A DNA stretch of 64,000 nt, from assembly GCF_030915485.1 (NCBI RefSeq), contig NZ_CP133266.1, positions 3,104,001-3,168,000 of the forward strand. Direction: 5' to 3'. Below, piece after piece: positions 33,232 to 42,088 of this stretch (the stretch's first letter is position 1; each line of letters opens with the position of its first letter). Made by a program: the position numbers and the translations under genes. The notes under the pieces are model-generated. The model was not told the origin of the DNA and made no database searches. It saw only the letters and a list, made by a program, of their open reading frames with translations. Source of the stretch: Neobacillus sp. PS3-40. Its GTDB lineage: Bacteria; Bacillota; Bacilli; Bacillales; Cytobacillaceae.

Positions 33232-33262
33232 CAGCCGATAATTGCTATTGGCTGGTTTTTTT
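33232..33262 (+). terminator. Terminator of the oxidoreductase operon
   Basis: CAGCCGATA (33232-33240) pairs with TATTGGCTG (33246-33254), followed by GTTTTTTT. Dispersed element copy C begins right after the T-tract. Confidence 0.8.
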
Positions 33263-33263
33263 A

Positions 33264-33360
33264 GCTAAGCAGAATTTATATCCATAAATTCTGCTTAGCG
33301 TATCAGGGCAACTACGCCTAATCATCGCCCTTAGGGGCTCGCCAATTGGTGAGTTTTCTA
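33264..33360 (+). repeat. Dispersed structured element, copy C
   Basis: This copy starts with the palindrome AGCAGAATTTAT-ATCC-ATAAATTCTGCT, then has GGGCAACTACGCC, TCATCGCCCTTAGGGG and the hairpin CTCGCCAATTGGTGAG followed by TTTTCTA. Stem changes in the last hairpin (CGC to GTG side) largely keep pairing through G-U or compensatory changes. It abuts the terminator at 33232-33262. Confidence 0.88.
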
Positions 33361-33651
33361 TAATAAAAATGGCAGATGGCATACCTTCTCCTCTAATAGG
33401 GAATTACTATTTTTTACATTTTAGTGGAAAAGATGTGACGAATTTGTGAACGTTATCTGAACTTAGGAGACTTTGAGGTAAATGTGTAAACCATAACTAA
33501 AGGCAAAAGATTTACAAAGGGTTGATTCAAATCAATTAATTGATATTAATTTTCAATTAGAATAAAATTAACAAAAAGAGCGTACTTTCAAAGTCAGTTG
33601 CAATTAATTAATTCAAAAGGTTCCTAACAGTTAAAAAAACAAGGAGGAATT
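33361..33651. other. Non-coding upstream region of the cupin gene
   Basis: About 290 bp, AT-rich, with AATTAATTGATATTAATTTTC near 33533-33553 just upstream of the expected promoter. I see no gene. Confidence 0.4.
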
Positions 33652-33654
33652 ATG

Positions 33655-33996
33655 ATGGAATTGCATTCATTTAAAGAGTATCAAGAATTTAATGAGGATA
33701 AATTTACAAAAAGGGTTATTTTTAACGAAGGTGGAAGCACTGTATTTGTATTAAATTTCATGCCTGGACAACAGCTTGCCCCACATAAACATCCAGGTTC
33801 TGAAGTTTATCTTTATGTCGTTACTGGAAGTGGAACGGTTATTATTGATGGCACTGAAACACAAGTAAGCACACAGGATGTGATTCATTCTGGTGGTGAC
33901 GGTCTTCTTTCATTCACCAATAATGGAAGTGAACCAGCAAGTCTATATGTAGTTTTAAGTAAAACTCCAAGTAAAGAGTATGCAAAAGATATTTAA
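33655..33996 (+). CDS. Small cupin-domain protein
   Basis: The 113-aa single-domain cupin has the metal-binding pattern HKHPGSEVYLYVVTGSGT (motif 1: H, H, E) and a second-motif histidine in VIHSGGDG. Single-domain cupins include enzymes, sugar binders and regulators; the function here is unknown. Start 33655 is preferred over the overlapping ATG at 33652 because AAGGAGG is then 7 bases away. It is monocistronic with its own terminator. Confidence 0.8.
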   Translation: MELHSFKEYQEFNEDKFTKRVIFNEGGSTVFVLNFMPGQQLAPHKHPGSEVYLYVVTGSGTVIIDGTETQVSTQDVIHSGGDGLLSFTNNGSEPASLYVVLSKTPSKEYAKDI

Positions 33997-34001
33997 AAGA
34001 C

Positions 34002-34034
34002 AAAAGCCAGCCTAATCAGGCTGGCTTTTTCTTT
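34002..34034. terminator. Bidirectional terminator between cupin and MMPL genes
   Basis: AAAAGCCAGCCT (34002-34013) pairs with AGGCTGGCTTTT (34018-34029), with T-runs in both directions. The stop codon of the minus-strand MMPL gene lies within the hairpin at 34016. Confidence 0.88.
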
Positions 34035-36163
34035 TTATTAAATCCAAAGAACCACCAGTTCCAGTCACCTAGTAGTTTCATAAGAGCTGGAACAAGGACC
34101 ATTCTAACGACTGTTGCATCAATAAAAATGGCAATCGCAATACCAACGCCAAGTTGTTTAATAGGCATAACTCCAGTAAAAGCAAATGCACCTGTTACAA
34201 CTATCATAATTGCAGCTGCTGAGGTAATAATTTTACTCGTATAGGTTAATCCAGAGATCGTAGCGGTACTATTATCTCCAGTGTTGATGTAAATTTCCTG
34301 GATCCTTGAGATTAAAAACACTTCATAATCCATAGATAGTCCAAAAACAAGAGTGAAAATGAAAACTGGTAAAATCAGGGCAATATCTACAGGTTTGTTA
34401 ACTAAATGACCTTGCTGGTAAATCCAAACGACGATTCCAAATGTACAGCCAAGGCTTAACATATTCATTAAGAGGGCTTTTATCGGAATCAGAAGAGAAC
34501 GGAATGCAACTGTCAGAATGATAAAGGTTGTAATAAAAATAAGCAGCAGCCCATATGGTGCCTTATTATAAATCTCATCAAATATTTCCTGCTCAAATTT
34601 TATATGACCTCCAAAAGACGTTTTAATTCCTAGGTGTCGCTTGGACCAAGTTCTAACCCATGTTCTAGCTCTTGAAGAATGCACCTCAGACTTTAAAAAT
34701 ACTTCTATATGCATTTTGTTTTTATTCACAAAGGTTTTCAAATCAGGTACAAGCTCTTTTGATTCCTCAAATGTAGGGTCAAAAAGTTGATCGGGATCCT
34801 GGATTTCTGGAATGGAAAATGGCGAAATTACGGTGTTTACCATGGGATCCTTTTTTAGTTTTTGAATAACTTCCCTTATTTTTTCGGAATTTGGTTCTTC
34901 TAAAACATTTCCTTTTGTTTGCAAAACAACAATTACTCTGTTTTCTTCTCGTTTTTCGACTGGAATGAACGTATCTTTAAATGTTTCATAAGCGAGACGA
35001 GACGGATAATGTTCAGGCAACGAATCAATTCCAGGAATTTTTAAAATCATATCCTTTGCAGGGATAACGCCTGCAAGTAAGATAGCAAAGGCTATTAGAG
35101 CCATCAAAATAGGCCGTTTCATCACATACATGGCGAAACGATACCAAACGGATGATTGCTGATCTTTTATCCGAAACAAACTCAATTTGTTTATATTGTT
35201 TCCCATGATGGATAGCAATGCCGGAAGAAAGGTATTTGCAGAGAGGACTGCAATAAAAACGACAGTCATACCACCAAGTGCAACATTTTGAAAAATTTCA
35301 ATTTTGATAAATAAAAGCCCAGATAGACCGATAAATACACATAGACCAGAGAAAATGACAGAGCGACCTGCCGTTGAAACGGTAGTTTTAATCGCTTCTG
35401 GAAGAGGAACTTTATTGTTTAATTCCTCCTTAAACCGATTGATGAAAAGTAGCGCAAAATCAATACTCAACGCCAGCCCGATCATTGGGATAATATTTAA
35501 TATGAAAATTGACAAATTGGCTTCATAACTGTAAAAGTAAACAATCCCCATCGTGATTAAAATCGAAACGATGCCAATAATGAGCGGAATAGCTGCAGCA
35601 ACAATACCACCAAAGGAAAGAATTAGCACAATTAACGCAATCGGCAAACCAATCATTTCTGCTTTGGCTAAATCGCTCTGACTTGCTTCATTAAGATCTT
35701 CTACCATGATAGGTTCGCCAGTCATTGTAACGGTTAAGCCTTTTTTATTCTTTAAAAGCTTATGTAATTGATTGATTTCCTTCCCAAGACTTTCTGGCCC
35801 TTTGGTAAAGGAAAGAGTCCCATAAGCATAATTCCCCTTAATCATTCCTTCTTGATCGAATGGGGTTATAGTGGAAAATCCATGAAGTTTGTGAAAGGTT
35901 TCTTGAATATAATCGTCCCATTCCTTCTGGCTAATGGAATTTTCTTTATGAAACAATAGGATAATTGAAGATTTGGGAATCCCAAAATCTTTTTCTAGTA
36001 GTTTTTTTGTCTGGTTAAATTCACCTTGATATTCGAAGCCGTTACCACTTAAGACCGTTGGAAGCTTTAGGGCAAAAAAACCAAAGCACAAAATAAGCAA
36101 TATCCATAAAAAAAGTACTAATTTTCGTTTTTGATAAGCGATGTCACCTAATTTTTGCAGCAT
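34016..36163 (-). CDS. MMPL/RND-family membrane transporter
   Basis: The 715-aa protein has the RND-like layout of MMPL/YdfJ-type exporters: one N-terminal helix, a large extracytoplasmic loop, about five helices (from ~170), a second loop after ~355, and a final bundle with FGLSMDYEVFLISRI, the family signature, mirrored by ALSIDFALLFINRFKEE in the first half. Lipid, drug or surfactin-like export is typical; the substrate is unknown. Start 36163 is chosen because GGGAGGAAAGG precedes it; the ATG at 36178 overlaps that ribosome site. The end of the gene is inside the shared terminator. Confidence 0.9.
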   Translation of the reverse strand: MLQKLGDIAYQKRKLVLFLWILLILCFGFFALKLPTVLSGNGFEYQGEFNQTKKLLEKDFGIPKSSIILLFHKENSISQKEWDDYIQETFHKLHGFSTITPFDQEGMIKGNYAYGTLSFTKGPESLGKEINQLHKLLKNKKGLTVTMTGEPIMVEDLNEASQSDLAKAEMIGLPIALIVLILSFGGIVAAAIPLIIGIVSILITMGIVYFYSYEANLSIFILNIIPMIGLALSIDFALLFINRFKEELNNKVPLPEAIKTTVSTAGRSVIFSGLCVFIGLSGLLFIKIEIFQNVALGGMTVVFIAVLSANTFLPALLSIMGNNINKLSLFRIKDQQSSVWYRFAMYVMKRPILMALIAFAILLAGVIPAKDMILKIPGIDSLPEHYPSRLAYETFKDTFIPVEKREENRVIVVLQTKGNVLEEPNSEKIREVIQKLKKDPMVNTVISPFSIPEIQDPDQLFDPTFEESKELVPDLKTFVNKNKMHIEVFLKSEVHSSRARTWVRTWSKRHLGIKTSFGGHIKFEQEIFDEIYNKAPYGLLLIFITTFIILTVAFRSLLIPIKALLMNMLSLGCTFGIVVWIYQQGHLVNKPVDIALILPVFIFTLVFGLSMDYEVFLISRIQEIYINTGDNSTATISGLTYTSKIITSAAAIMIVVTGAFAFTGVMPIKQLGVGIAIAIFIDATVVRMVLVPALMKLLGDWNWWFFGFNKKKKPA

Positions 36164-36246
36164 ATCCTTTCCTCCCATTAGTAGGGTTTCCTTTTTAAGG
36201 TGGGGTCATTCTTTCGCTGTGAAAATTGTTAAATGTTCATGTTTTA

Positions 36247-36262
36247 TTTTACAAATGTAAAA
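36247..36262. promoter_or_regulatory. Candidate DeoR operator upstream of deoR
   Basis: TTTTACAAATGTAAAA is an inverted repeat with 7-bp arms (TTTTACA/TGTAAAA). The half-site TTACATTTG recurs twice before deoC (37439-37470), so DeoR autoregulation is plausible. Confidence 0.5.
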
Positions 36263-36329
36263 AAATATTGTCCTTTCTACTTTTTTTGCTAAAATAAAGT
36301 AAATAATGAAAGACATTAGGTGATTAGTG

Positions 36330-37274
36330 GTGGAAACAGAAAAATTGAATAAAGTTATTGAAGCAGCTAAATTGTATTATTTACTGGATTACACTCAAAA
36401 CGAAATTGCCCAGATCCTAGGTGTATCGCGCCCCACTGTTTCCCGTTTTTTACAGTTAGCCAAAAGTGAAGGTATTGTTGAAATCAATATTAAGGATCCT
36501 AATGAAAACGTTGAAAGTCTTGCAACCAGGCTAGAGCAAAAATTCAATTTAAAAAAAGTAATTATTGCTTCTATTCCTCAATTTGAAGATCATATTATCA
36601 AAAATTACTTAGGTGAAAAAACAGCCATATATCTTCAAGAAGTTGTCAAAGATGATGATATAATCGGCGTAACCTGGGGAACAACCCTTTATCATGTTGC
36701 AATTGAATTGCAACAAAAATTTGTAAAAGATGTTAAAGTGGTTCAGCTTAAAGGTGGAGTAAGTCATTCAGAAACAAATACGTATGCATCGGAAATATTA
36801 TATTTATTCGGCAAAGCCTATAATACAACGCCACACCATTTGCCACTGCCAGCCATTGTCGACCATATTGTAGTTAAACAAGCAATGGAAGCCGATCGCC
36901 ATATTGGAAAAGTTTTGGATTTAGGAAAACAGGCTAATATTGCAATTTTTACGATTGGCCATGTTAAATCTGATTCACTTTTATTTCAGTTAGGTTATTT
37001 TACTGAAAGTGATCTGGAATCCCTAAATGGAAAAGCTGTTGGGGATATTTGTTCCCGTTTTTTTGATAGGAATGGTAAGGTATGTAATGAAAGTTTAAAT
37101 AATAGAACACTTGGAATTAATTTGGAAGATTTAAAGAAAAAAGAGTATTCAATATTAGTTGCTGGTGGACCAAATAAGATTGAAGGTATTTATGGTGCCT
37201 TAATTGGCCAGTTTGCGAACGTATTAGTCACGGATCAATTTACGGCACAATTTTTACTTGATAAAAAAGAGTAA
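36330..37274 (+). CDS. deoR: SorC-family transcriptional regulator, DeoR-like
   Basis: The 314-aa regulator has an N-terminal HTH (YTQNEIAQILGVSRPTVSRFL) and a SorC-type sugar-binding domain (IIGVTWGTTLYHVA, VVQLKGG, SILVAGGPNKIEGI). Bacillus DeoR is a SorC-family protein that represses dra-nupC-pdp and is induced by deoxyribose 5-phosphate. The neighbouring deoC and cdd genes fit this. GTG 36330 is chosen as start (AGGTGA 7 bases upstream); GTG 36327 is adjacent. A terminator separates it from deoC. Confidence 0.9.
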   Translation: METEKLNKVIEAAKLYYLLDYTQNEIAQILGVSRPTVSRFLQLAKSEGIVEINIKDPNENVESLATRLEQKFNLKKVIIASIPQFEDHIIKNYLGEKTAIYLQEVVKDDDIIGVTWGTTLYHVAIELQQKFVKDVKVVQLKGGVSHSETNTYASEILYLFGKAYNTTPHHLPLPAIVDHIVVKQAMEADRHIGKVLDLGKQANIAIFTIGHVKSDSLLFQLGYFTESDLESLNGKAVGDICSRFFDRNGKVCNESLNNRTLGINLEDLKKKEYSILVAGGPNKIEGIYGALIGQFANVLVTDQFTAQFLLDKKE

Positions 37275-37329
37275 CTAGTTAGTGGTAACACCTAAAGTAC
37301 AACGATAAAGTTACTAATTCGATTTGGGT

Positions 37330-37367
37330 AGAGTGTTAATTAAACATTAAATTAACACTCTTTTTAT
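37330..37367 (+). terminator. Terminator of deoR
   Basis: AGAGTGTTAATT pairs with AATTAACACTCT around AAACATTA, followed by TTTTATTTT. Confidence 0.8.
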
Positions 37368-37438
37368 TTTAATACTTCCTTCCGAAACTTATTTATCCTC
37401 AAAAAACCGTACATTATTTTATTTCCAATAAAAAAATT

Positions 37439-37470
37439 TTTACATTTGTTCAATATGTATATTACATTTG
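37439..37470 (+). promoter_or_regulatory. Candidate DeoR half-sites before deoC
   Basis: TTTACATTTG (37439-37448) and ATTACATTTG (37461-37470) are direct copies 22 bp apart, about two helical turns, upstream of deoC. They match the half-site of the inverted repeat before deoR. Confidence 0.45.
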
Positions 37471-37552
37471 CTTATTTTTTGGTATAGTAACATTATCACG
37501 GATTACAAATACTAAAATTAACTTTTAAAAGTATAGGAAGGAAGTTTTACAA

Positions 37553-38227
37553 ATGACTCAAAATATTGCAAAAATGATTGATCATACACTTTTGAAGGCT
37601 GATGCAAAAAAGGAAGAAATTATAAAAATCGTTGAAGAAGCAAAACAATATAAATTTGCATCTGTTTGTATTAATCCAACATGGGTCAAAACTGCTGCAG
37701 AATTACTTTCAGATACTCCTGAAGTAAAGGTTTGTACCGTTATTGGCTTTCCATTAGGAGCAGCAACCTCTGAAACAAAAGCATTTGAAACAAGAAATGC
37801 TATTGAAAATGGTGCTACTGAGGTTGATATGGTTATTAATATTAGCGCACTACAAGATAAACAGGATATTGTGGTTGTAGATGATATTCGAGCAGTAGTA
37901 GAGGCAGCAAAGGGAAAGGCGTTGACAAAAGTCATCATTGAAACATGTTTACTATCTGATGAAGAAAAGGTACGGGCATGTGAACTTGCTGTAAAAGCTG
38001 GAGCGGATTATGTTAAAACCTCTACAGGTTTTTCAACTGGGGGAGCGACTGTTTCCGATATTCGTTTAATGCGCAAAACTGTCGGTCCAGATGTAGGCGT
38101 TAAGGCATCAGGTGGAGTTCGAAGCCGTGAGGATGCACTAGCTATGATTGAAGCTGGAGCAACTAGGATTGGTGCAAGTTCAGGTATCGCAATTGTTAAT
38201 AGAGAAGTATCGAATAGTAATTATTAA
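37553..38227 (+). CDS. deoC: Deoxyribose-phosphate aldolase
   Basis: The enzyme splits 2-deoxyribose 5-phosphate to acetaldehyde and glyceraldehyde 3-phosphate during deoxynucleoside catabolism. It is 224 aa, with [33 protein letters not shown], the Asp in [11 protein letters not shown] and the Schiff-base Lys in [12 protein letters not shown], then [18 protein letters not shown] precedes the ATG. It is followed at 20 bp by the xapX gene and then cdd, forming one operon. Confidence 0.95.
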   Translation: MTQNIAKMIDHTLLKADAKKEEIIKIVEEAKQYKFASVCINPTWVKTAAELLSDTPEVKVCTVIGFPLGAATSETKAFETRNAIENGATEVDMVINISALQDKQDIVVVDDIRAVVEAAKGKALTKVIIETCLLSDEEKVRACELAVKAGADYVKTSTGFSTGGATVSDIRLMRKTVGPDVGVKASGGVRSREDALAMIEAGATRIGASSGIAIVNREVSNSNY

Positions 38228-38247
38228 TTTAAGGTAAGGGGCATACA

Positions 38248-38837
<590 letters not shown>

Positions 38838-38853
38838 ATATATATCAAGTAAA

Positions 38854-38892
38854 AAACAGTTCTAAATCTGATGATTTAGAGCTGTTTTTTTT
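38854..38892 (+). terminator. Terminator of the deoC-xapX-cdd operon
   Basis: AAACAGTTCTAAATC (38854-38868) pairs with GATTTAGAGCTGTTT (38873-38887) around TGAT, with one G-U pair, followed by TTTTT. Confidence 0.85.
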
Positions 38893-38949
38893 ATAGTTAC
38901 CCATAAACTCTATTTCTCCTAAGTGCAACTAAATATCTCACAGGATTTT

Positions 38950-39030
38950 CGTGGATTTTTTTTGCATTTTGGGGATTTTTTCAAAGGTTATGGCGATTCT
39001 ATAAGAAGTTTTGGGTGTTTAGATATTTTA
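38950..39030. repeat. Irregular TTATGGCG-type repeat, second locus
   Basis: The tract contains GGATTTTTTTTGCATTTTGG, GGATTTTTTCAAAGGTTATG and a tail TTTAGATATTTTATG. The AAAG-GTTATGGCGATT part and the tail match the repeat at 15013-15140. It lies between the cdd terminator and the 3' end of mpg. Confidence 0.5.
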
Positions 39031-39032
39031 TG

Positions 39033-39638
39033 TTAATTCTCCTTTTGATGACGTGAAACAAACTTATTTCCGGTAATCCAAAATCTCCAAGGATATTCCT
39101 TTGCTTCTTCTGTATTCTCAATCCCAATTCTTTTCCCTTGTGAGATGGAAGGTGGGGTTATTCCATTAGAAATGAAAATAGGTGGCTCCCAAAACACACG
39201 TCCATAATCCTCCATTGATATTCCTAAAGCTTTTGTTAATTTTCCTGGCCCATTTGTTAAATTCCTTTGGTCTAAAGTTCCCCTTCGTTTATACATTAGA
39301 TCTATTCCAGTGAGGGGCTCCAATGCCCTTATTAACACTGCTTCGGGTTTATCAATGTCACTACAAACAACATTTACAAGGCAATGTGTATGCATTTGGT
39401 AGGTATAAACATGACCAGCACCCGCGAACATAATCTCTGTTCGCTTTGTTCGCTTATTTTGATAACTATGCGCTGCACGGTCCATTGGCCCCATATATCC
39501 CTCTGTTTCAACGATATATCCTGCTGCAACTCCATCTTTCGTTTCTTTTACCAATATGCATCCAAGCAGGGCACGTGCAAGTTCAATTGTTGGTTTTACA
39601 AAAAAATCCTTGTGAAGTGGTTGAAATTCATTGAGCAT
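39033..39638 (-). CDS. 3-methyladenine DNA glycosylase, AAG/MPG family
   Basis: This base-excision repair enzyme removes alkylated and deaminated purines. It is 201 aa with LARALLGCILV, IVETEGYMGPMDRAAHSYQN (containing the catalytic Glu), MFAGAGHVYTYQMHTHCLVN and NLTNGPGKLTKALGI, the expected Mpg blocks. GGGAGGGG lies before the ATG. It is a single gene, divergent from proC. Confidence 0.93.
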   Translation of the reverse strand: MLNEFQPLHKDFFVKPTIELARALLGCILVKETKDGVAAGYIVETEGYMGPMDRAAHSYQNKRTKRTEIMFAGAGHVYTYQMHTHCLVNVVCSDIDKPEAVLIRALEPLTGIDLMYKRRGTLDQRNLTNGPGKLTKALGISMEDYGRVFWEPPIFISNGITPPSISQGKRIGIENTEEAKEYPWRFWITGNKFVSRHQKEN

Positions 39639-39715
39639 ATGGGCCCCTCCCTTTCTAATTCTCCCCTAATCTTATAAGATAGACATGGTAGTCATTAAAA
39701 ATAAGGTGTGAAATT

Positions 39716-40513
39716 ATGAAAAATATTGGCTTTATTGGCTCTGGAAAAATGGCGCAAGCAATGATCGGAGGGATGCTTACCTCAAATATGCTTGACCCTG
39801 AAAATATAATGGCAAGTGCGGCAACAGAAAATACAGTAGAAAAAGTAAAACAAAAATATGGAATTAATACAACTAGTGTTAATAGGAATGTTGCTCAATT
39901 TGCTGACGTTCTTATTTTGGCGGTTAAACCGGACCTTCATTCAACTATTATTGAAGAGATTAAAACTGAGGTTAAACAAGATGTGATTATTGTAACGATT
40001 GCTGCAGGAATTACTTTAGCTAATATAGAAACTTACTTTGGTCGCAAAATAAAGGTAATACGGACAATGCCGAATACTCCTTCATTAGTGGGCGAAGGAA
40101 TGAGTGTAATTTGCCCTAATGAATTAATAAGTGAGGAAGACATAAAAGAAATTGAAGAATTGTTTCATTCATTTGGAAAAACAGAAATCTTAGAAGAAAA
40201 ACTAATGGACGCTGTTCCGGCGATTAGTGGTTCATCACCTGCCTATATTTATTTGATGATAGAGGCAATGGCTGATGGTGGGGTTCGTCAAGGAATTCCA
40301 AGGGATAAGGCATACCGACTTGCATCCCAGGCAGTTCTTGGAGCTGCCAAAATGGTTCTTGAAACTGGAATCCATCCAGGGGCACTAAAAGACAATGTGT
40401 GTACTCCAGGCGGTGCAACGATTGAAGCTGTGGCTATGCTAGAGAAAAGTCATTTTAGGGGAGCAGTGCTTGCTGCGATGGAGAGTTGTACAGAAAAGAT
40501 AAAGTCCCTGTAA
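39716..40513 (+). CDS. proC: Pyrroline-5-carboxylate reductase
   Basis: The enzyme reduces pyrroline-5-carboxylate to proline with NAD(P)H. The 265-aa protein starts with the Rossmann fingerprint IGFIGSGKMAQAMIGG, then ILAVKPD, VIRTMPNTP and the C-terminal signature SGSSPAYIYLMIEAMADGGV with CTPGGATIEAV. It is a single gene; no T-box or other riboswitch was recognised in the short 5' region. Confidence 0.95.
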   Translation: MKNIGFIGSGKMAQAMIGGMLTSNMLDPENIMASAATENTVEKVKQKYGINTTSVNRNVAQFADVLILAVKPDLHSTIIEEIKTEVKQDVIIVTIAAGITLANIETYFGRKIKVIRTMPNTPSLVGEGMSVICPNELISEEDIKEIEELFHSFGKTEILEEKLMDAVPAISGSSPAYIYLMIEAMADGGVRQGIPRDKAYRLASQAVLGAAKMVLETGIHPGALKDNVCTPGGATIEAVAMLEKSHFRGAVLAAMESCTEKIKSL

Positions 40514-40618
40514 ATAGGGGGTTACTCTGTTAGTTTTTGGCAAACGTAAGCAAAATAAATACAGAGCTATATGATGCTTTTGATGCCCTATTGATTGTAT
40601 TTAGACCATAACTTTGCC

Positions 40619-40748
40619 CGTTGATTTCCACTCCGGGCACTTGCTTTCCGCGGGGAGGGATGGGAGCCTCCTCGGCGTGCCGCCTGTGGGGTCTCCCATT
40701 CCCTCAAATCCCGCAGGAGTCAAGTGCCCTCCGCTCCAATCAACTCAG
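40619..40748 (+). repeat. GC-rich palindromic repeat
   Basis: The ~130-bp unit has the end sequences GTTGATTTCCACTCC and CCGCTCCAATCAACT and a strongly foldable interior (CGCGGGGAGG, GGGAGCCTCCTCGG, GGGGTCTCCC, CCCGCAGGAGTC). Its GC content is far above that of its surroundings. The same unit lies inverted at 41131-41264 and shortened at 24743-24822. Confidence 0.8.
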
Positions 40749-41130
40749 GTAGGTTAAGTAGAAAGTCAAAAAGTTTCTTTTTTTATTCGGGCACGATTAC
40801 GCTGTTTTCGCCTTTTCCTGTTCGGATAGGGCACGCATTCGGACTCGATCTCTCTGTTTTTTCCTGCCCTTTCCGAATAAGACTTGTAATCAAAGATCAC
40901 CAATGATTTCCGAAAGCCTCTATTTTACCTTTCTAGAGGAATCAAAACAGGTTAGAGTTTACGAATTTAGCTTAATCGTGCATGTAATGGTTAAAAAAGG
41001 AAATTAAGCTTGTAAAAATCATTTTGTAAAAAGGTCAAAATGGAGGAAACGTTTATCTTCTTGATTAAATAGGGGCTATTATACCTTTTTTACGTTAACT
41101 ATGTTAAAGTCTAATGATCATTTTGACATC

Positions 41131-41264
41131 CTGTTGATTGGAACGGAAGATGCGAGACTCCTGCGGGAGTACGGTGCTGGGGAGACCCCGCAGGTGCTGG
41201 AAGCGCCGAGGAGGCTCCCCGAACCGCCCGCGGAAAGCGAAGCATCTGGAGTGGAAATCAACAG
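41131..41264 (-). repeat. GC-rich palindromic repeat, inverted copy
   Basis: In reverse complement this reads CTGTTGATTTCCACTCC, then GCTTTCCGCGGGCGG, GGGGAGCCTCCTCGGCG, TGCGGGGTCTCCCC and ACTCCCGCAGGAGTC, ending TCCAATCAACAG, parallel to the copy at 40619-40748. Confidence 0.8.
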
Positions 41265-41391
41265 GCAAGTATCAAAGAGCCTTACATTGAATGAGACTTT
41301 TTTCAGTGCCTTCTGTGGAAAGCGAAGCAACTGGAACGGAAATTAAGGTATGTTAATTAATTAGAGAATTCCTAGGCTATTTAAAAAGTTA

Positions 41392-41952
41392 TTATTGTGT
41401 TCTAGGTTCAGCAGTTGCAGTCACCGAAGTCATTAAGCCAACACAGATGATCGTAAGGAATGAATAAAAAAACTTCTCCCATCCAACAACTTTAATTCCT
41501 CCTATAACAACAACAGCATCAATGAAAAAAATAATAATTCCAATATTGATAGTAGTTAGTTTTGTGATCAATTGTGCGAGTAAATCGGTACCACCGGTAC
41601 TTGTTTCGTAACGAAGCATGAGACCAACTCCAACTCCAACTATCAACCCACCAATTATTGTGCTAGGTAGAATACTGAGATGTATTTTTCCATTCATGAA
41701 TGAAAATAGATCAATACAAAAAGAAGAGATGATGAGACCATGAATGCTGTAATAGAAATATCTTCTCTCATAGATCCAAGCTAAAGCATAAAGGGGGATG
41801 CTTAAAAAAATAATACTAATTCCTGTTGGCCAGCCGTAAAAATAATGAATGATTAATCCAAGCCCTATGATTCCTCCATCTAGTAAATGATAGGGCACTA
41901 AAAATCCATCTATGCCAAGGCCTAATAATGTACTTCCTGCCACTATCGCCAA
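41392..41952 (-). CDS. YitT-family membrane protein, short form
   Basis: The 186-aa protein has about five to six hydrophobic segments and the YitT signatures IDGFLVPYHLLDGGIIGLGLI, GWPTGISII, STIIGGLIVGVGVGLMLRY and TSTGGTDLLAQLI. Typical YitT proteins are ~280 aa with a cytoplasmic DUF2179 domain; here the protein ends after the membrane part. The only in-frame start is a TTG at 41952 with no ribosome site at the right distance; GGGAGTG followed by an ATG lies upstream but in another frame ending at once in TGA, so an N-terminal frameshift is possible. Transport function is unknown. Confidence 0.7.
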   Translation of the reverse strand: MAIVAGSTLLGLGIDGFLVPYHLLDGGIIGLGLIIHYFYGWPTGISIIFLSIPLYALAWIYERRYFYYSIHGLIISSFCIDLFSFMNGKIHLSILPSTIIGGLIVGVGVGLMLRYETSTGGTDLLAQLITKLTTINIGIIIFFIDAVVVIGGIKVVGWEKFFYSFLTIICVGLMTSVTATAEPRTQ

Positions 41953-42035
41953 TATTTTTTCAACGATACGTCATCACTCCCTACCCGTCCTACTCCATAA
42001 AAATATGAAATAAGTAAACAATTAGAAGTGAAAAT

Positions 42036-42072
42036 AAAAAAAGAGGATGAAACTTTTTGTTTCATCCTCTTT
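42036..42072 (-). terminator. Terminator of the POT transporter gene
   Basis: AAGAGGATGAAAC (42040-42052) pairs with GTTTCATCCTCTT around CTTTTT. On the minus strand TTTTTTATTTTC follows. Confidence 0.85.
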
Positions 42073-42088
42073 ACCATGTTCAATTTAA

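Larger units (their letters stand above)
40614..41347. repeat. Second non-coding element with inverted GC-rich repeats
   Basis: The region between proC and the YitT-like gene contains two GC-rich palindromic repeats in opposite orientation (40619-40748 and 41131-41264), separated by ~380 bp of non-coding sequence, and a fragment of the same repeat at 41309-41347. Inner flanks match the element at 24574-25742: CAATCAACTCAGGT after the left unit and ATACCTTTTTT...ACTATG before the right one. I see no gene in it. Confidence 0.65.

Noticed and set aside
40724-41346. Open frames of 60-81 aa within the second inverted-repeat element
   Set aside because: They are translations of the foldable GC-rich repeat units on both strands without start signals.
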